Shown piece after piece: positions 45,780-53,347 of a stretch of 64,000 nucleotides of DNA. This DNA is from Cyanomargarita calcarea GSE-NOS-MK-12-04C. GTDB lineage: Bacteria > Cyanobacteriota > Cyanobacteriia > Cyanobacteriales > Nostocaceae. Position 1 is the stretch's first letter, and each line of letters begins with the position of its first letter. A program made the translations under genes and the position numbers. The stretch covers positions 185,887-249,886 of the forward strand of contig JAHHGZ010000006.1 in the NCBI GenBank assembly GCA_019359595.1, in the 5' to 3' direction. The notes beneath the pieces were generated by a model, which was given only the letters and a program-made list of their open reading frames with translations, was not told where the DNA came from and ran no database searches.

Positions 45780-47323
45780 TATAAATGTAGTAAATTCACT
45801 GCAATAACTTTATTACCATCTACCGTAATTTTTCTAATACACCCTTTGAGTAAAGCTTGTTTATCTTCCACTTCCAGACTTTGCCAGTACCTCTCATTTG
45901 AAAAAGCAAAAATAATCCGTTCCTTGGCAATTAGATATTGTTTGGAATTGTTGTTTGTAGTAGCTTGAGCATCCGCAATTTGTTGCAAGATATCTTCCTT
46001 GGCTTTTTCAATGGCTGGATTCGATGGTAAAGCATCAAGGGTATTCAATGATATCCGCAGAGTCTTAATTTCTGCGGGTTCTTTTGTAACCTGAACTTCT
46101 TGTTCTACCAATATTGCTATCTTTTCGGCTTCTTGTACCAACCATTCAATGACTTGTTTTTCTAGTTCATCATTAGAAATCATGCGTTTATTCCGACAAG
46201 CACCAGTCCGGTAAAAACTGCACTGATAATGATGCCGAATAAACCCCGCACGCTTAACTAGTTTTTTTGACTGACGACTGTAAGCAGCCCCACAATGGGC
46301 ACATTTAACTAAGTTGGCAAATACGTTGGTGTATTTTTGTTGATTTGCCCATCGGTTATTGCGATTATCTCGAATCATCGCTTTTACCCGCTCGTGTTCC
46401 TCACGGGTAATAATAGTTTCATCGTGAGTCCCCCAGGCAATTTCCCACTCATCAAAGGGCTTGCGATGTCCCCCGCTGTACTCCACTGTATTGTATGCCG
46501 TTCCTCCTGCATAGATGGGATTGACTAACTGCGATCGCAAACCTGAAACAGACCATTTCAACCCCGTGTGGGGATAACGCAGATTTAGCCCAGAACCGCG
46601 AGTTTTATTAATGTTTTCAATAGCTATTTCTTCGATTTCTCCAAGTACATTGTTTTTGTTATTTGTTGATTTTAAAACTGCCTGTGCCTGAATTCCAAAA
46701 ATATCATGCAACTGTCTTGCAGTTTCTGACACTGTACCAACACTAAAGAAAATATCAAACACAAATCGTGCCACTTGAGAAACATTCATTTCTTTTTTAT
46801 CGGCAATTAAGCAAACGCATGGACGATTATCTAATACATATTTATGTCCATCTGTCAAATATCCTAATGGTGCATTCCAGTGGGGCTTTTTATTGGCTTT
46901 GCGGGTTTCACGTTCCTTTTTGACTCGCATTCCTAACATTTTCACTTCATATTTTGCTGCTGCTAACCGGACATCAATTGTCAACTCTCCCCCAATGCTC
47001 GACATCTCGAACGGTTCATCAATCGCTGTTGGTTGGATACCCTTCTTCTTCAACGCATCCATCAACTGATAAAACACCATTGATGACGATGTTAAACGGT
47101 CAATGCGGATAAATAACAACTTAGAGACTTTACCGAATGCTACAGCTTCTACATCCTCAATCAACTGTAAAAGCCCTTTGCGCTTATCGCTGGTACGACT
47201 TTCAACGTCGTAATATATTTTTGTAGCTCCAGCACTCCGCAACCGTCGCATCTGCTTAATTAACGCTCCTTCATCTTCTGCCTGCTCGTCAGTCGATACC
47301 CTCGCATAGCCGAAAATTTCCAT
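45776..47323 (-). CDS. XisF-type large serine recombinase of the nifK element
   Basis: 515 residues, close to XisF of the fdxN element in size. The catalytic domain starts EIFGYARVSTDEQ with the nucleophilic serine at residue 10; LLFIRIDRLTSSSMVF holds the catalytic arginines near 75, and KYEVKMLGMRVKKERE the E-helix. A recombinase domain (WSVSGLRSQLVNPIYAGGTA) and a zinc ribbon (VKCAHCGAAYS ... CSFYRTGACRNKR) follow, then a coiled coil and C-terminal region. It lies 50 bp from the right core repeat and reads away from it, as expected for the enzyme that excises the nifK element. The recombinase of the nifE element is a separate relative. Confidence 0.93.
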   Translation of the reverse strand: MEIFGYARVSTDEQAEDEGALIKQMRRLRSAGATKIYYDVESRTSDKRKGLLQLIEDVEAVAFGKVSKLLFIRIDRLTSSSMVFYQLMDALKKKGIQPTAIDEPFEMSSIGGELTIDVRLAAAKYEVKMLGMRVKKERETRKANKKPHWNAPLGYLTDGHKYVLDNRPCVCLIADKKEMNVSQVARFVFDIFFSVGTVSETARQLHDIFGIQAQAVLKSTNNKNNVLGEIEEIAIENINKTRGSGLNLRYPHTGLKWSVSGLRSQLVNPIYAGGTAYNTVEYSGGHRKPFDEWEIAWGTHDETIITREEHERVKAMIRDNRNNRWANQQKYTNVFANLVKCAHCGAAYSRQSKKLVKRAGFIRHHYQCSFYRTGACRNKRMISNDELEKQVIEWLVQEAEKIAILVEQEVQVTKEPAEIKTLRISLNTLDALPSNPAIEKAKEDILQQIADAQATTNNNSKQYLIAKERIIFAFSNERYWQSLEVEDKQALLKGCIRKITVDGNKVIAVNLLHLY

Positions 47324-47374
47324 ATATCACACCTTGCAGCAATATTATAGATGTTACCTGATAACGCGCACATT

Positions 47375-47635
47375 AGTTCTTTGATGTTCACCGAGCCAGT
47401 AGACTTCTTCATTGGTAACTCGTACGGTAAATACCTATGGCGTGATACCAAGATCCCAATGGTGCGGATTGGCTATCCGATCTTCGATCGCCACCATATG
47501 CACCGCTACTCAACCCTGGGTTACCAAGGTGGATTAAACATGCTCAACTGGGTTGTTAATACCATTCTGGATGAGTTGGATCGCAGCAGCAATATTGCTG
47601 GTAAGACAGATATCTCCTTCGACTTGATTCGTTAG
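47375..47635 (+). CDS. nifK: nifK 3' part (residues 428-512 equivalent)
   Basis: The C-terminal piece of the MoFe protein beta chain. After the core repeat the frame reads SSLMFTEPVDFFIGNSYGKY, LWRDTKIPMVRIGYPIFDRH and STLGYQGGLNMLNWVVNTIL, all conserved in NifK, and ends at TAG 47633-47635. An in-frame ATG at 47351 belongs to the element. Joined with the 5' part after excision it gives a full 512-residue protein. Confidence 0.95.
   Translation, partial: SSLMFTEPVDFFIGNSYGKYLWRDTKIPMVRIGYPIFDRHHMHRYSTLGYQGGLNMLNWVVNTILDELDRSSNIAGKTDISFDLIR
47376..47387. repeat. nifK element core repeat, right copy
   Basis: GTTCTTTGATGT, the partner of GTTCTCTAATGT at 3059-3070. It codes for the same Ser-Leu-Met. 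Confidence 0.85.
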
Positions 47636-47659
47636 GAATTAGAAATATTCGCGGCGTGC

Positions 47660-47725
47660 CAATAAAGTAAAAAGTAAAAAGTAAAAAGTCGCAACAAAAC
47701 TCTTTATACTTTTTACTTTTTCTTC
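47660..47725. repeat. AGTAAAA heptamer repeat with inverted partner
   Basis: Three AAGTAAAAAGT-type units at 47669-47688 face TACTTTTTACTTTTT at 47708-47722, giving an A/T-rich hairpin downstream of nifK. It could act as a weak terminator or processing site. Confidence 0.6.
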
Positions 47726-47854
47726 AGATATCTTATACCATTTGAAATTTTGCGGAAAGTTAGACTCACCGCCAAAATTCAAAATTAATAAAGTCGGTGT
47801 TAGCAAAAATTTTGAGTATTCAAATTATCCAATCTAAAACTGAAAAAGCTTATC

Positions 47855-48190
47855 ATGGAATCGCTCAACAATACTCATCATCATCACCATCACCCTAATT
47901 TTCATCCTCCAAATTCTCCAAAACCTGGCTCATGGAATATTCTATCTCCTTTGCGCCGATTTGTGGATGGAATTAAAGTAAAAAATCGTCGTTTCGCTCA
48001 TTTGATTTGCCAAGTAATTCCTTGTGGCTGTCCTTTTGAGCGGAATATTAATGTATTTGGGCATATTTTTCACATTCCTCCAATCTGCAAGCTAAACCCC
48101 TTGTATGACAATTGTGTAATGTTGCGTTTTCGTGCTTTGGCTTATCTTGCTGATGAGTGTGGAGAAGATATCACCAAATACATTTGTTGA
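47855..48190 (+). CDS. Mo-dependent nitrogenase family protein (Mo-nitro_C domain)
   Basis: 111 residues. The N-terminus carries a six-His run in NNTHHHHHHPNFHPPN, possibly metal binding. From about residue 30 the domain reads ILSPLRRFVDGIKVKNRRFA, HLICQVIPCGCPFERNIN and PPICKLNPLYDNCVMLRFRA, the cyanobacterial Mo-nitro_C family, usually found beside nif genes and of unknown function. Conserved cysteines (CQVIPCGCPFE, PICK) suggest a metal or cluster role. It lies between nifK and nifE on the same strand and is uninterrupted. Confidence 0.83.
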   Translation: MESLNNTHHHHHHPNFHPPNSPKPGSWNILSPLRRFVDGIKVKNRRFAHLICQVIPCGCPFERNINVFGHIFHIPPICKLNPLYDNCVMLRFRALAYLADECGEDITKYIC

Positions 48191-48204
48191 TTATTAATTA
48201 TTAG

Positions 48205-48290
48205 ATATTGGTTAGGAGTTAGGAGTTAGGAGTTAGGAGTTAAGAGTTAGTGGTGAACAACTAACAACTAACCATCAACAATCAACAAGT
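48205..48290. repeat. GTTAGGA heptamer tandem repeats before nifE
   Basis: GGTTAGGAGTTAGGAGTTAG and further heptamers cover 48211-48250, followed by AACTAACAACTAACCATCAA that can pair back. It belongs to the repeat family seen between nifD and nifK. Confidence 0.72.
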
Positions 48291-48317
48291 TAAAAAAAAA
48301 TTAGCGACAGGAGAGAG

Positions 48318-48884
48318 ATGGAAATCACCCAAGGCAAAATTAACGAGCTGCTCACAGAACCAGGTTGCGAACACAATCACCACAAGGATGGGGAAAAGAA
48401 AAACAAATCTTGCAGACAACAAGCCCAGCCTGGATCGGCTCAGGGTGGCTGTGCTTTTGACGGTGCTAGTATTGCCCTCGTGCCAATTACTGATGCTGCT
48501 CATTTAGTCCACGGCCCGATCGCCTGTTCTGGCAATTCTTGGGGTAGTCGCGGCAGTTTTTCCTCTGGTCCGACTTTATATAAAATGGGCTTCACTACCG
48601 ATTTAAGCGAAAACGATATCATCTTCGGTGGTGAAAAGAAGCTCTACAAAGCGATTCTCGAAGTTCAACAACGCTACAACCCGGCTGCGGTATTTGTTTA
48701 CGCTACCTGCGTTACAGCGCTAATCGGCGATGATGTCGATGCAGTCTGCAAAGCGGCAGAGAAGAAAGCTGGAATTCCCATCATCCCCGTACATTCGGCT
48801 GGCTTTGTTGGCAGCAAAAATCTCGGTAACCGCATCGCCGGTGAAGCCTTGCTAGACCATGTTGTTGGCACCGTTGAACCAAAG
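48318..48884 (+). CDS. nifE: nifE 5' part (FeMo-co scaffold NifE, residues 1-189)
   Basis: NifE forms with NifN the scaffold on which the FeMo cofactor is completed. The ATG at 48318 follows GACAGGAGAG. Conserved NifE stretches: [35 protein letters not shown] with a cluster cysteine, [20 protein letters not shown] and [20 protein letters not shown]. Similarity ends after VVGTVEP; the frame goes on through element codons (KRLQLHLLW) to 48968. The remaining 60% of nifE must lie beyond the right window edge. Confidence 0.94.
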
Positions 48885-48939
48885 CGCTTACAACTACACC
48901 TTTTGTGGCATAATTTAGGGACTGATTTTAACGATTCCC

Positions 48940-50346
48940 ATGAGAGTTTACGGTTACGCTCGCGTTAGTACACAGGAACAAGCGGAAGAATTTGACGCGC
49001 TCAACCAGCAAATAGCTAGATTAAAAACTGCTGGTGCGACAGAAGTATTTATAGATATTGAATCGGGACGCAACGATGGGAGAAAACAGTATAACGAGTT
49101 GCTTAAGTTGGCGCAACAGAACCAAGTGGATGAAATTATCATAACTCGCGTCGATCGCTTGGGTCGGAGTGTAATAACTATCCATAAGGCTATCGAGATT
49201 TTTGTTAAGCATAATGTCAATTTACGGGTGTTAGACGCACCAGTCGATCCAAATAGCCCGTTTGGGTGGTTTAGTATCAACCAGATGTCCGGCCTAGCGG
49301 AGTTTGAATCAAGGTTGTTATCTCAGCGGGTTAAACAGGGGAACGAATATTTTCGACAGCAATTGAAATTTTGCGTTCCTCCATTTGGGTATGCCAAAGA
49401 CAAAAATCATCGCTTAACTCCTAACAAGAATATTCATGAAAAATCTGACAAAACTTACTTTGAGCTAGCGAAAATTATCATTGACTTGACGCTAGAGATG
49501 CGATCGCTGAAAGATGTATGCAACTATATTTATACTGCGTATGAAGTAGTTTTTACTGTCGCAGGCTTGCGAGATTGGGTGAAAAACCTCGCACTGCAAG
49601 GGCATACAGCTTATTTCATTAAAAAGAAAAAAGGTATTAATCGGGAACCAATAATAAATTTTAACACGCACGAGGCCTTAATTTCCGCCGCAACAGTAGA
49701 CGCAATCCAACATAAGTTGTCAGCGAATAGGAAATATCGAAGCTCTGCAAAATCAACCCGTGGAGATTACCCGTTGGCAGGCTTAATTAAATGTACCCAT
49801 TGTGAGGCAGGTATGTATCGCAACTTTTCCCGGCACAAAACCAGAACTGAATATATGCGATGTGTTAATTACAACAAACCTGGCAAGTACCATTGCGAAA
49901 ATTCAAAATGTGCCAGACTGCGAGAAATAATAGCTAAGACGATTGCGGCTCTGTGTGAAAATGCACCGAAATTAATCCACCATCTAGAAAATCAGTCAGC
50001 GACGACACTAGTTGTTAATACTAAAGAAATCGAAAACTTAACCAACGAATTGTCCGTTCTGCGGGGGCTTCGTAGTTCCAATCGCGATATTATTCAAGCG
50101 ATCGCCAAAATAGAGGTGACGATTAACACTCTATCAACCCCCGTGAGAATTGTTGATAGGAATGCTTTTGAGAATGCCAAGAGGAAAATAGCAATTGCGT
50201 CTCAAGCTACATTCTGGGAATCATTGGATGACTCGGAACTGCGATCGGCATTGACTGAGTTCGTAGAGAAGATTGAGGTGGATTCGTCGGGAACCATAAC
50301 TCCTACTTTTAAATTGCCATTAAGCCTATCCTCGATGCGTCCGTAG
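48940..50346 (+). CDS. XisF-type large serine recombinase of the nifE element
   Basis: 468 residues. Catalytic domain: [13 protein letters not shown] with serine at residue 10, [16 protein letters not shown] near 68, and [17 protein letters not shown] as E-helix. The recombinase domain ([20 protein letters not shown]) and zinc ribbon ([13 protein letters not shown] ... [20 protein letters not shown]) follow. It reads away from the nifE junction, the mirror arrangement of the nifK-element enzyme. Relationship to that enzyme is clear in the catalytic domain but they differ in length and throughout the C-terminus, so each probably acts on its own site. Confidence 0.92.
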   Translation: MRVYGYARVSTQEQAEEFDALNQQIARLKTAGATEVFIDIESGRNDGRKQYNELLKLAQQNQVDEIIITRVDRLGRSVITIHKAIEIFVKHNVNLRVLDAPVDPNSPFGWFSINQMSGLAEFESRLLSQRVKQGNEYFRQQLKFCVPPFGYAKDKNHRLTPNKNIHEKSDKTYFELAKIIIDLTLEMRSLKDVCNYIYTAYEVVFTVAGLRDWVKNLALQGHTAYFIKKKKGINREPIINFNTHEALISAATVDAIQHKLSANRKYRSSAKSTRGDYPLAGLIKCTHCEAGMYRNFSRHKTRTEYMRCVNYNKPGKYHCENSKCARLREIIAKTIAALCENAPKLIHHLENQSATTLVVNTKEIENLTNELSVLRGLRSSNRDIIQAIAKIEVTINTLSTPVRIVDRNAFENAKRKIAIASQATFWESLDDSELRSALTEFVEKIEVDSSGTITPTFKLPLSLSSMRP

Positions 50347-50382
50347 GTTTTAATGAACTCTTCGCAAGACACATCCTCAATT
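50159..50382. repeat. 224-bp direct duplication, copy 1
   Basis: Covers the last 63 codons of the recombinase gene and 36 bp beyond. A second copy at 52600-52823 differs by about eight bases. The two copies bracket the oxidoreductase gene. Confidence 0.85.
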
Positions 50383-50921
50383 CCAAGCAGCAGCAAATTA
50401 TTCTGAACGTGGGGAGGTTCTAGCACAAATTTCACGGGATTTTTTGATTGCTTCTTGCAGTTCTTGTTCAAGAAAAATTGGATTATTACCCCGATAAACT
50501 CTCCGGTGGTCAAAAACAAAGAATTGCGATCGCTTTCACAAATAAGCCAATTGTCCCTGGCATTTTAATTTGGTTTTCACGGGGGATACGTAAGGTTTCG
50601 TTGAGTAACTATGCCATATTAATTTCTTCGAGCGGACGGATATAAAACCGAGGTAGAATTGTTCGGATATCTATTTCTAAGCGGGTAAATCCTAATTGTC
50701 GCACGGCTTGCACGACTTGTCGCGGCTGTTCGTAAACAAGGTAATCTTATATTTATTTTTGAGATTTTATATTTCCTCACAACATCCTCAACATTTCCAA
50801 ATAATCTCAAATTATGGTCAGATTCCAATACTTGTCGATTAAGCATTTTTGGTAGGGATTCGCGTCTCTACAACAGTCATCTTGTCTATCCCTTGTAATT
50901 CTGCAAAGGCTATTACCACCC
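50347..50921. pseudogene. gene fragments: ABC ATPase signature and a second relic
   Basis: Within 575 bp, 50477-50580 (+) encodes DYYPDKLSGGQKQRIAIAFT, the LSGGQ signature and following helix of an ABC transporter ATPase, with neither Walker box. On the other strand, about 50745-50625, the frame YEQPRQVVQAVRQLGFTRLE ending IRPLEEINM is the piece of another unrecognised gene. Both are small islands from lost genes. Confidence 0.6.
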
Positions 50922-52460
50922 ATGAAAAGTTCCTCAACCGACATTATTATTATTGGTGCAGGTATTGCTGGACTAGCGGCAGGTTGCTATGCCCAGATGA
51001 ATGGCTACCGTACCCAAATTTTTGAGATGCACAACCTGCCTGGTGGTTTATGCACTGCATGGAAGCGCAAAGGTTATGTATTTGATGGCTGCATTCACTA
51101 TCTGTTTGGCTCTGGAAAAAAACAGCCGTTTTATCAAATGTGGGAGGAACTAGGAGCAGTTCAAGGTCGGCAGTTCATCCATCACGATGAATTTATGCGG
51201 ATTGTGGCACCGGATGGCAAAACCTTGATTGTTTACAGCGACCCCGACCGACTTGAACGGCATATGTTAAGTCTCTCACCTCGTGACAGAGGGCTGATAA
51301 AAGAATTTTGTGCAGGTATCTGGAATTTTACGGACTTTGATATGTCCTTACTCCAGCAGAAGCCAAAAGTTTTAATGAATGCTGTTGACTCGATTCGTCT
51401 GATTTGGAAAATGCTGCCGTTTGTTGGATTGCTTTTGAAATGGGGAAATATCTCTGCCTCCGAATTTGCCAACCGCTTCCAAGACCCGTTTTTACGTCAT
51501 GCGATTCCGCAGATGTTTGCTTGGACAGACATCCCGATGATGGTCGGGATGTCGCTTTTGGCGTATATGTATAACAAAAACGCTGGGTTTCCGGTCGGTG
51601 CCTCACTAGAATTTGCACACGCGATTGAGAACCGCTACTTAGAATTAAATGGTAAAATTCACTACTGTCACCAAGTTGAGCGCGTTCTCGTGGAAAATGA
51701 CCAGGCTGTAGGAGTGCGGTTGTATAGCAATGAAGAATATTACGCTGACCGGATCATTTCTGCCTGTGACGGACGCGGGACCATTTTTGACTTGCTAGGG
51801 GGTAATTACCTCAATCGCCAAATTAAAAAACTTTACGACGGTCATCTACCCTTACACTCGCAACTTCAGGTTTCTCTTGGCTTAAATCGCGATTTATCGA
51901 GTGAACCCCACTGGGTTACCTACTTGTTAGACAAACCGATAGTCATTGCCGGGGAGAAACGTTACGAACTAAGTGTTAAGCACTACTGCTTCGATCGCTC
52001 CCTTGCTCCTGCGGGTAAATCAGTCGTTATCGTCATGCTGAATACACCCTACGATTACTGGCAGCGCATTTATGGACGGTCAATCTACGATGCCGAACAA
52101 ATACAGGAATCGCATATTCTCATCGACCAATTGGAGAAGTTTTACCCTGGTATTAAAGCTGACATTGAGTTTGTAGATGTGGCTACACCCCTTAGTTACG
52201 AACGCTACACTGGTAATTGGCAAGGTTCAAATTGTGGCTGGTTGCTGACCAAACAGACAATGTTTCAAATGGTTGCTGGTATAGACAAGACGTTGCCTGG
52301 TCTGGACAATTTTTACATGATTGGGCAATGGGTTGAACCGGGTGGTAGCGTGCCGATAGTTGCAATGTCTGGGCGTAATATAATTCAGCAAATTTGCCAT
52401 GAGGATAAAAAGGTATTTATGACTGCAACTCCTGCTTTTGAAAGAGTGAAGTCAAGATAA
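50922..52460 (+). CDS. FAD-dependent oxidoreductase, phytoene desaturase/carotene isomerase-like
   Basis: 512 residues. An N-terminal Rossmann motif IIIGAGIAGLAAGCYAQMNG (residues 9-28) binds FAD, followed by FEMHNLPGGLCTAWKRKGY and FDGCIHYLFG, hallmarks of the CrtI/CrtH-like amine-oxidase superfamily. The C-terminal FAD segment is DNFYMIGQWVEPGGSVPIVA. The substrate is not evident; relatives act on carotenoids or other polyenes. It is a lone cargo gene between the two copies of the 224-bp duplication, with no pathway partners. Confidence 0.85.
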   Translation: MKSSSTDIIIIGAGIAGLAAGCYAQMNGYRTQIFEMHNLPGGLCTAWKRKGYVFDGCIHYLFGSGKKQPFYQMWEELGAVQGRQFIHHDEFMRIVAPDGKTLIVYSDPDRLERHMLSLSPRDRGLIKEFCAGIWNFTDFDMSLLQQKPKVLMNAVDSIRLIWKMLPFVGLLLKWGNISASEFANRFQDPFLRHAIPQMFAWTDIPMMVGMSLLAYMYNKNAGFPVGASLEFAHAIENRYLELNGKIHYCHQVERVLVENDQAVGVRLYSNEEYYADRIISACDGRGTIFDLLGGNYLNRQIKKLYDGHLPLHSQLQVSLGLNRDLSSEPHWVTYLLDKPIVIAGEKRYELSVKHYCFDRSLAPAGKSVVIVMLNTPYDYWQRIYGRSIYDAEQIQESHILIDQLEKFYPGIKADIEFVDVATPLSYERYTGNWQGSNCGWLLTKQTMFQMVAGIDKTLPGLDNFYMIGQWVEPGGSVPIVAMSGRNIIQQICHEDKKVFMTATPAFERVKSR

Positions 52461-52599
52461 AGTTTACCTTGAATCTGTCACTGGTGGGACTAGGGCGTGT
52501 TTTCAAACTACAACCACAACAAAATACAGGCGATAGCGAAGCGCCGACAATCACGGTTCGTTATCATAGCTGTAAAAGCAAGCCGTAATCAAATACCAA

Positions 52600-52823
52600 G
52601 GAATGCTTTTGAGAATGCCAAGAGGAAAATAGCAATTGCGTCTCAGGCTACATTCTGGGAATCATTGGATGACTCGAAACTGCGATCGGCATTGACTGAG
52701 TTCGTACAGAAGATTGAGGTGGATTCGTCGGGAACCATAACTCCTACTTTTAAATTGCCATTAAGCCTATCCTTGATGCGTCCGTAGGTTTTAATGAACT
52801 CTTCGCAAGACATATCCCCAATC
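52600..52823. repeat. 224-bp direct duplication, copy 2
   Basis: Begins AGGAATGCTTTTGAGAATGC and repeats the recombinase 3' end without its upstream part, so its 60-odd codons (ending SLSLMRP) are a gene fragment. Confidence 0.85.
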
Positions 52824-52909
52824 TTCAAGTCCCCGTAGTATCTTTCATAAGCTTCGAGTAACCTGTCGTTAAGCATTTTTAGCACTTTTTGAGAATGTAT
52901 TGAAGTCAT
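52643..52909 (-). CDS. small hypothetical protein convergent with recombinase 3' end
   Basis: 88 residues from an ATG at 52909. The first 55 ([40 protein letters not shown]) look like a real helical protein. The last 30 are antisense to recombinase codons, so the true length is doubtful. Copy 1 of the duplication keeps only [12 protein letters not shown] and its tail. This suggests the original order was recombinase followed by this convergent gene, later split by the oxidoreductase insertion. Confidence 0.45.
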   Translation of the reverse strand: MTSIHSQKVLKMLNDRLLEAYERYYGDLKIGDMSCEEFIKTYGRIKDRLNGNLKVGVMVPDESTSIFCTNSVNADRSFESSNDSQNVA

Positions 52910-53347
52910 AAACCTTTCTGCAGCGATGTTTTTAGGTTATTTGTTCGCTGAAATTTTTCTGTTAGCAGCGAACGACTATGACTTTCAAATTCCATTTCCT
53001 CATACAATAGGGACAATATTGAAAAGTGACCTATCCGCCCTAGCATAGATTTATCGGAGCTGCAGGGTGTTTACAAAGAAAATATAAAACCGTAAGATAG
53101 CCCCACACGAATAGGGTGTGGGTGAATAAAGCGCTTGTGCATCGCAGCAAAAATAACTAACCACACTTCATTCTCAGGATGGCAGCAGCGACGCTGGCTT
53201 ATGTGCGAATTGATGAAGAATGGCAAGTTACAGCAAAAGGTGAGATTTTAGATTCCCGAATTCTTCAAAAAGTCGGGAATCTTTGCACCTGTTAATATTA
53301 CAAATCAATAATAAAGTTAAAAAAACTACTGGAACAAGGAGAAAGCG
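52910..53347. other. 438-bp gap downstream of tonB
   Basis: No intact gene. A short hairpin, CCCCACACGAATAGGGTGTGG, lies near 53102, a possible gene tail (AAATLAYVRIDEEWQVTAKG) at 53179-53296, and the palindrome at 53251-53281. Confidence 0.5.
53251..53281 (-). terminator. palindrome downstream of tonB, possible terminator
   Basis: GATTCCCGA (53251-53259) pairs with TCGGGAATC (53273-53281) over a 13-base loop, 67 bp past the tonB stop. It belongs to the same palindrome family as the copy near 33325, so it may be a repeat acting as terminator. No long U-run follows. Confidence 0.4.

Larger units (their letters stand above)
3059..47387. mobile_element. nifK excision element, 44.3 kb
   Basis: nifK stops matching at 3070 and resumes at 47387. 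The borders are the imperfect direct repeats GTTCTCTAATGT (3059-3070) and GTTCTTTGATGT (47376-47387), identical at 10 of 12 positions and both encoding Ser-Leu-Met in the nifK frame. A XisF-type serine recombinase lies just inside the right border. Corresponding positions are 44,317 bp apart. Cargo: Dpd restriction genes, a type III-D CRISPR locus, a phosphoesterase, pstS and assorted small genes. Such elements are cut out in the heterocyst lineage; excision of this one is inferred from its structure. Confidence 0.93.

Noticed and set aside
3109..47323. dpdA, dpdB, dpdC or preQ0 synthesis genes
   Set aside because: No frame in the element shows tRNA-guanine-transglycosylase motifs or QueC/QueD/QueE/FolE signatures. 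The unknown genes are too short or on the wrong strand to be claimed.
48885..48939. Core repeat of the nifE element
   Set aside because: The left junction can be placed only by loss of nifE similarity; without the right border the repeat cannot be identified.
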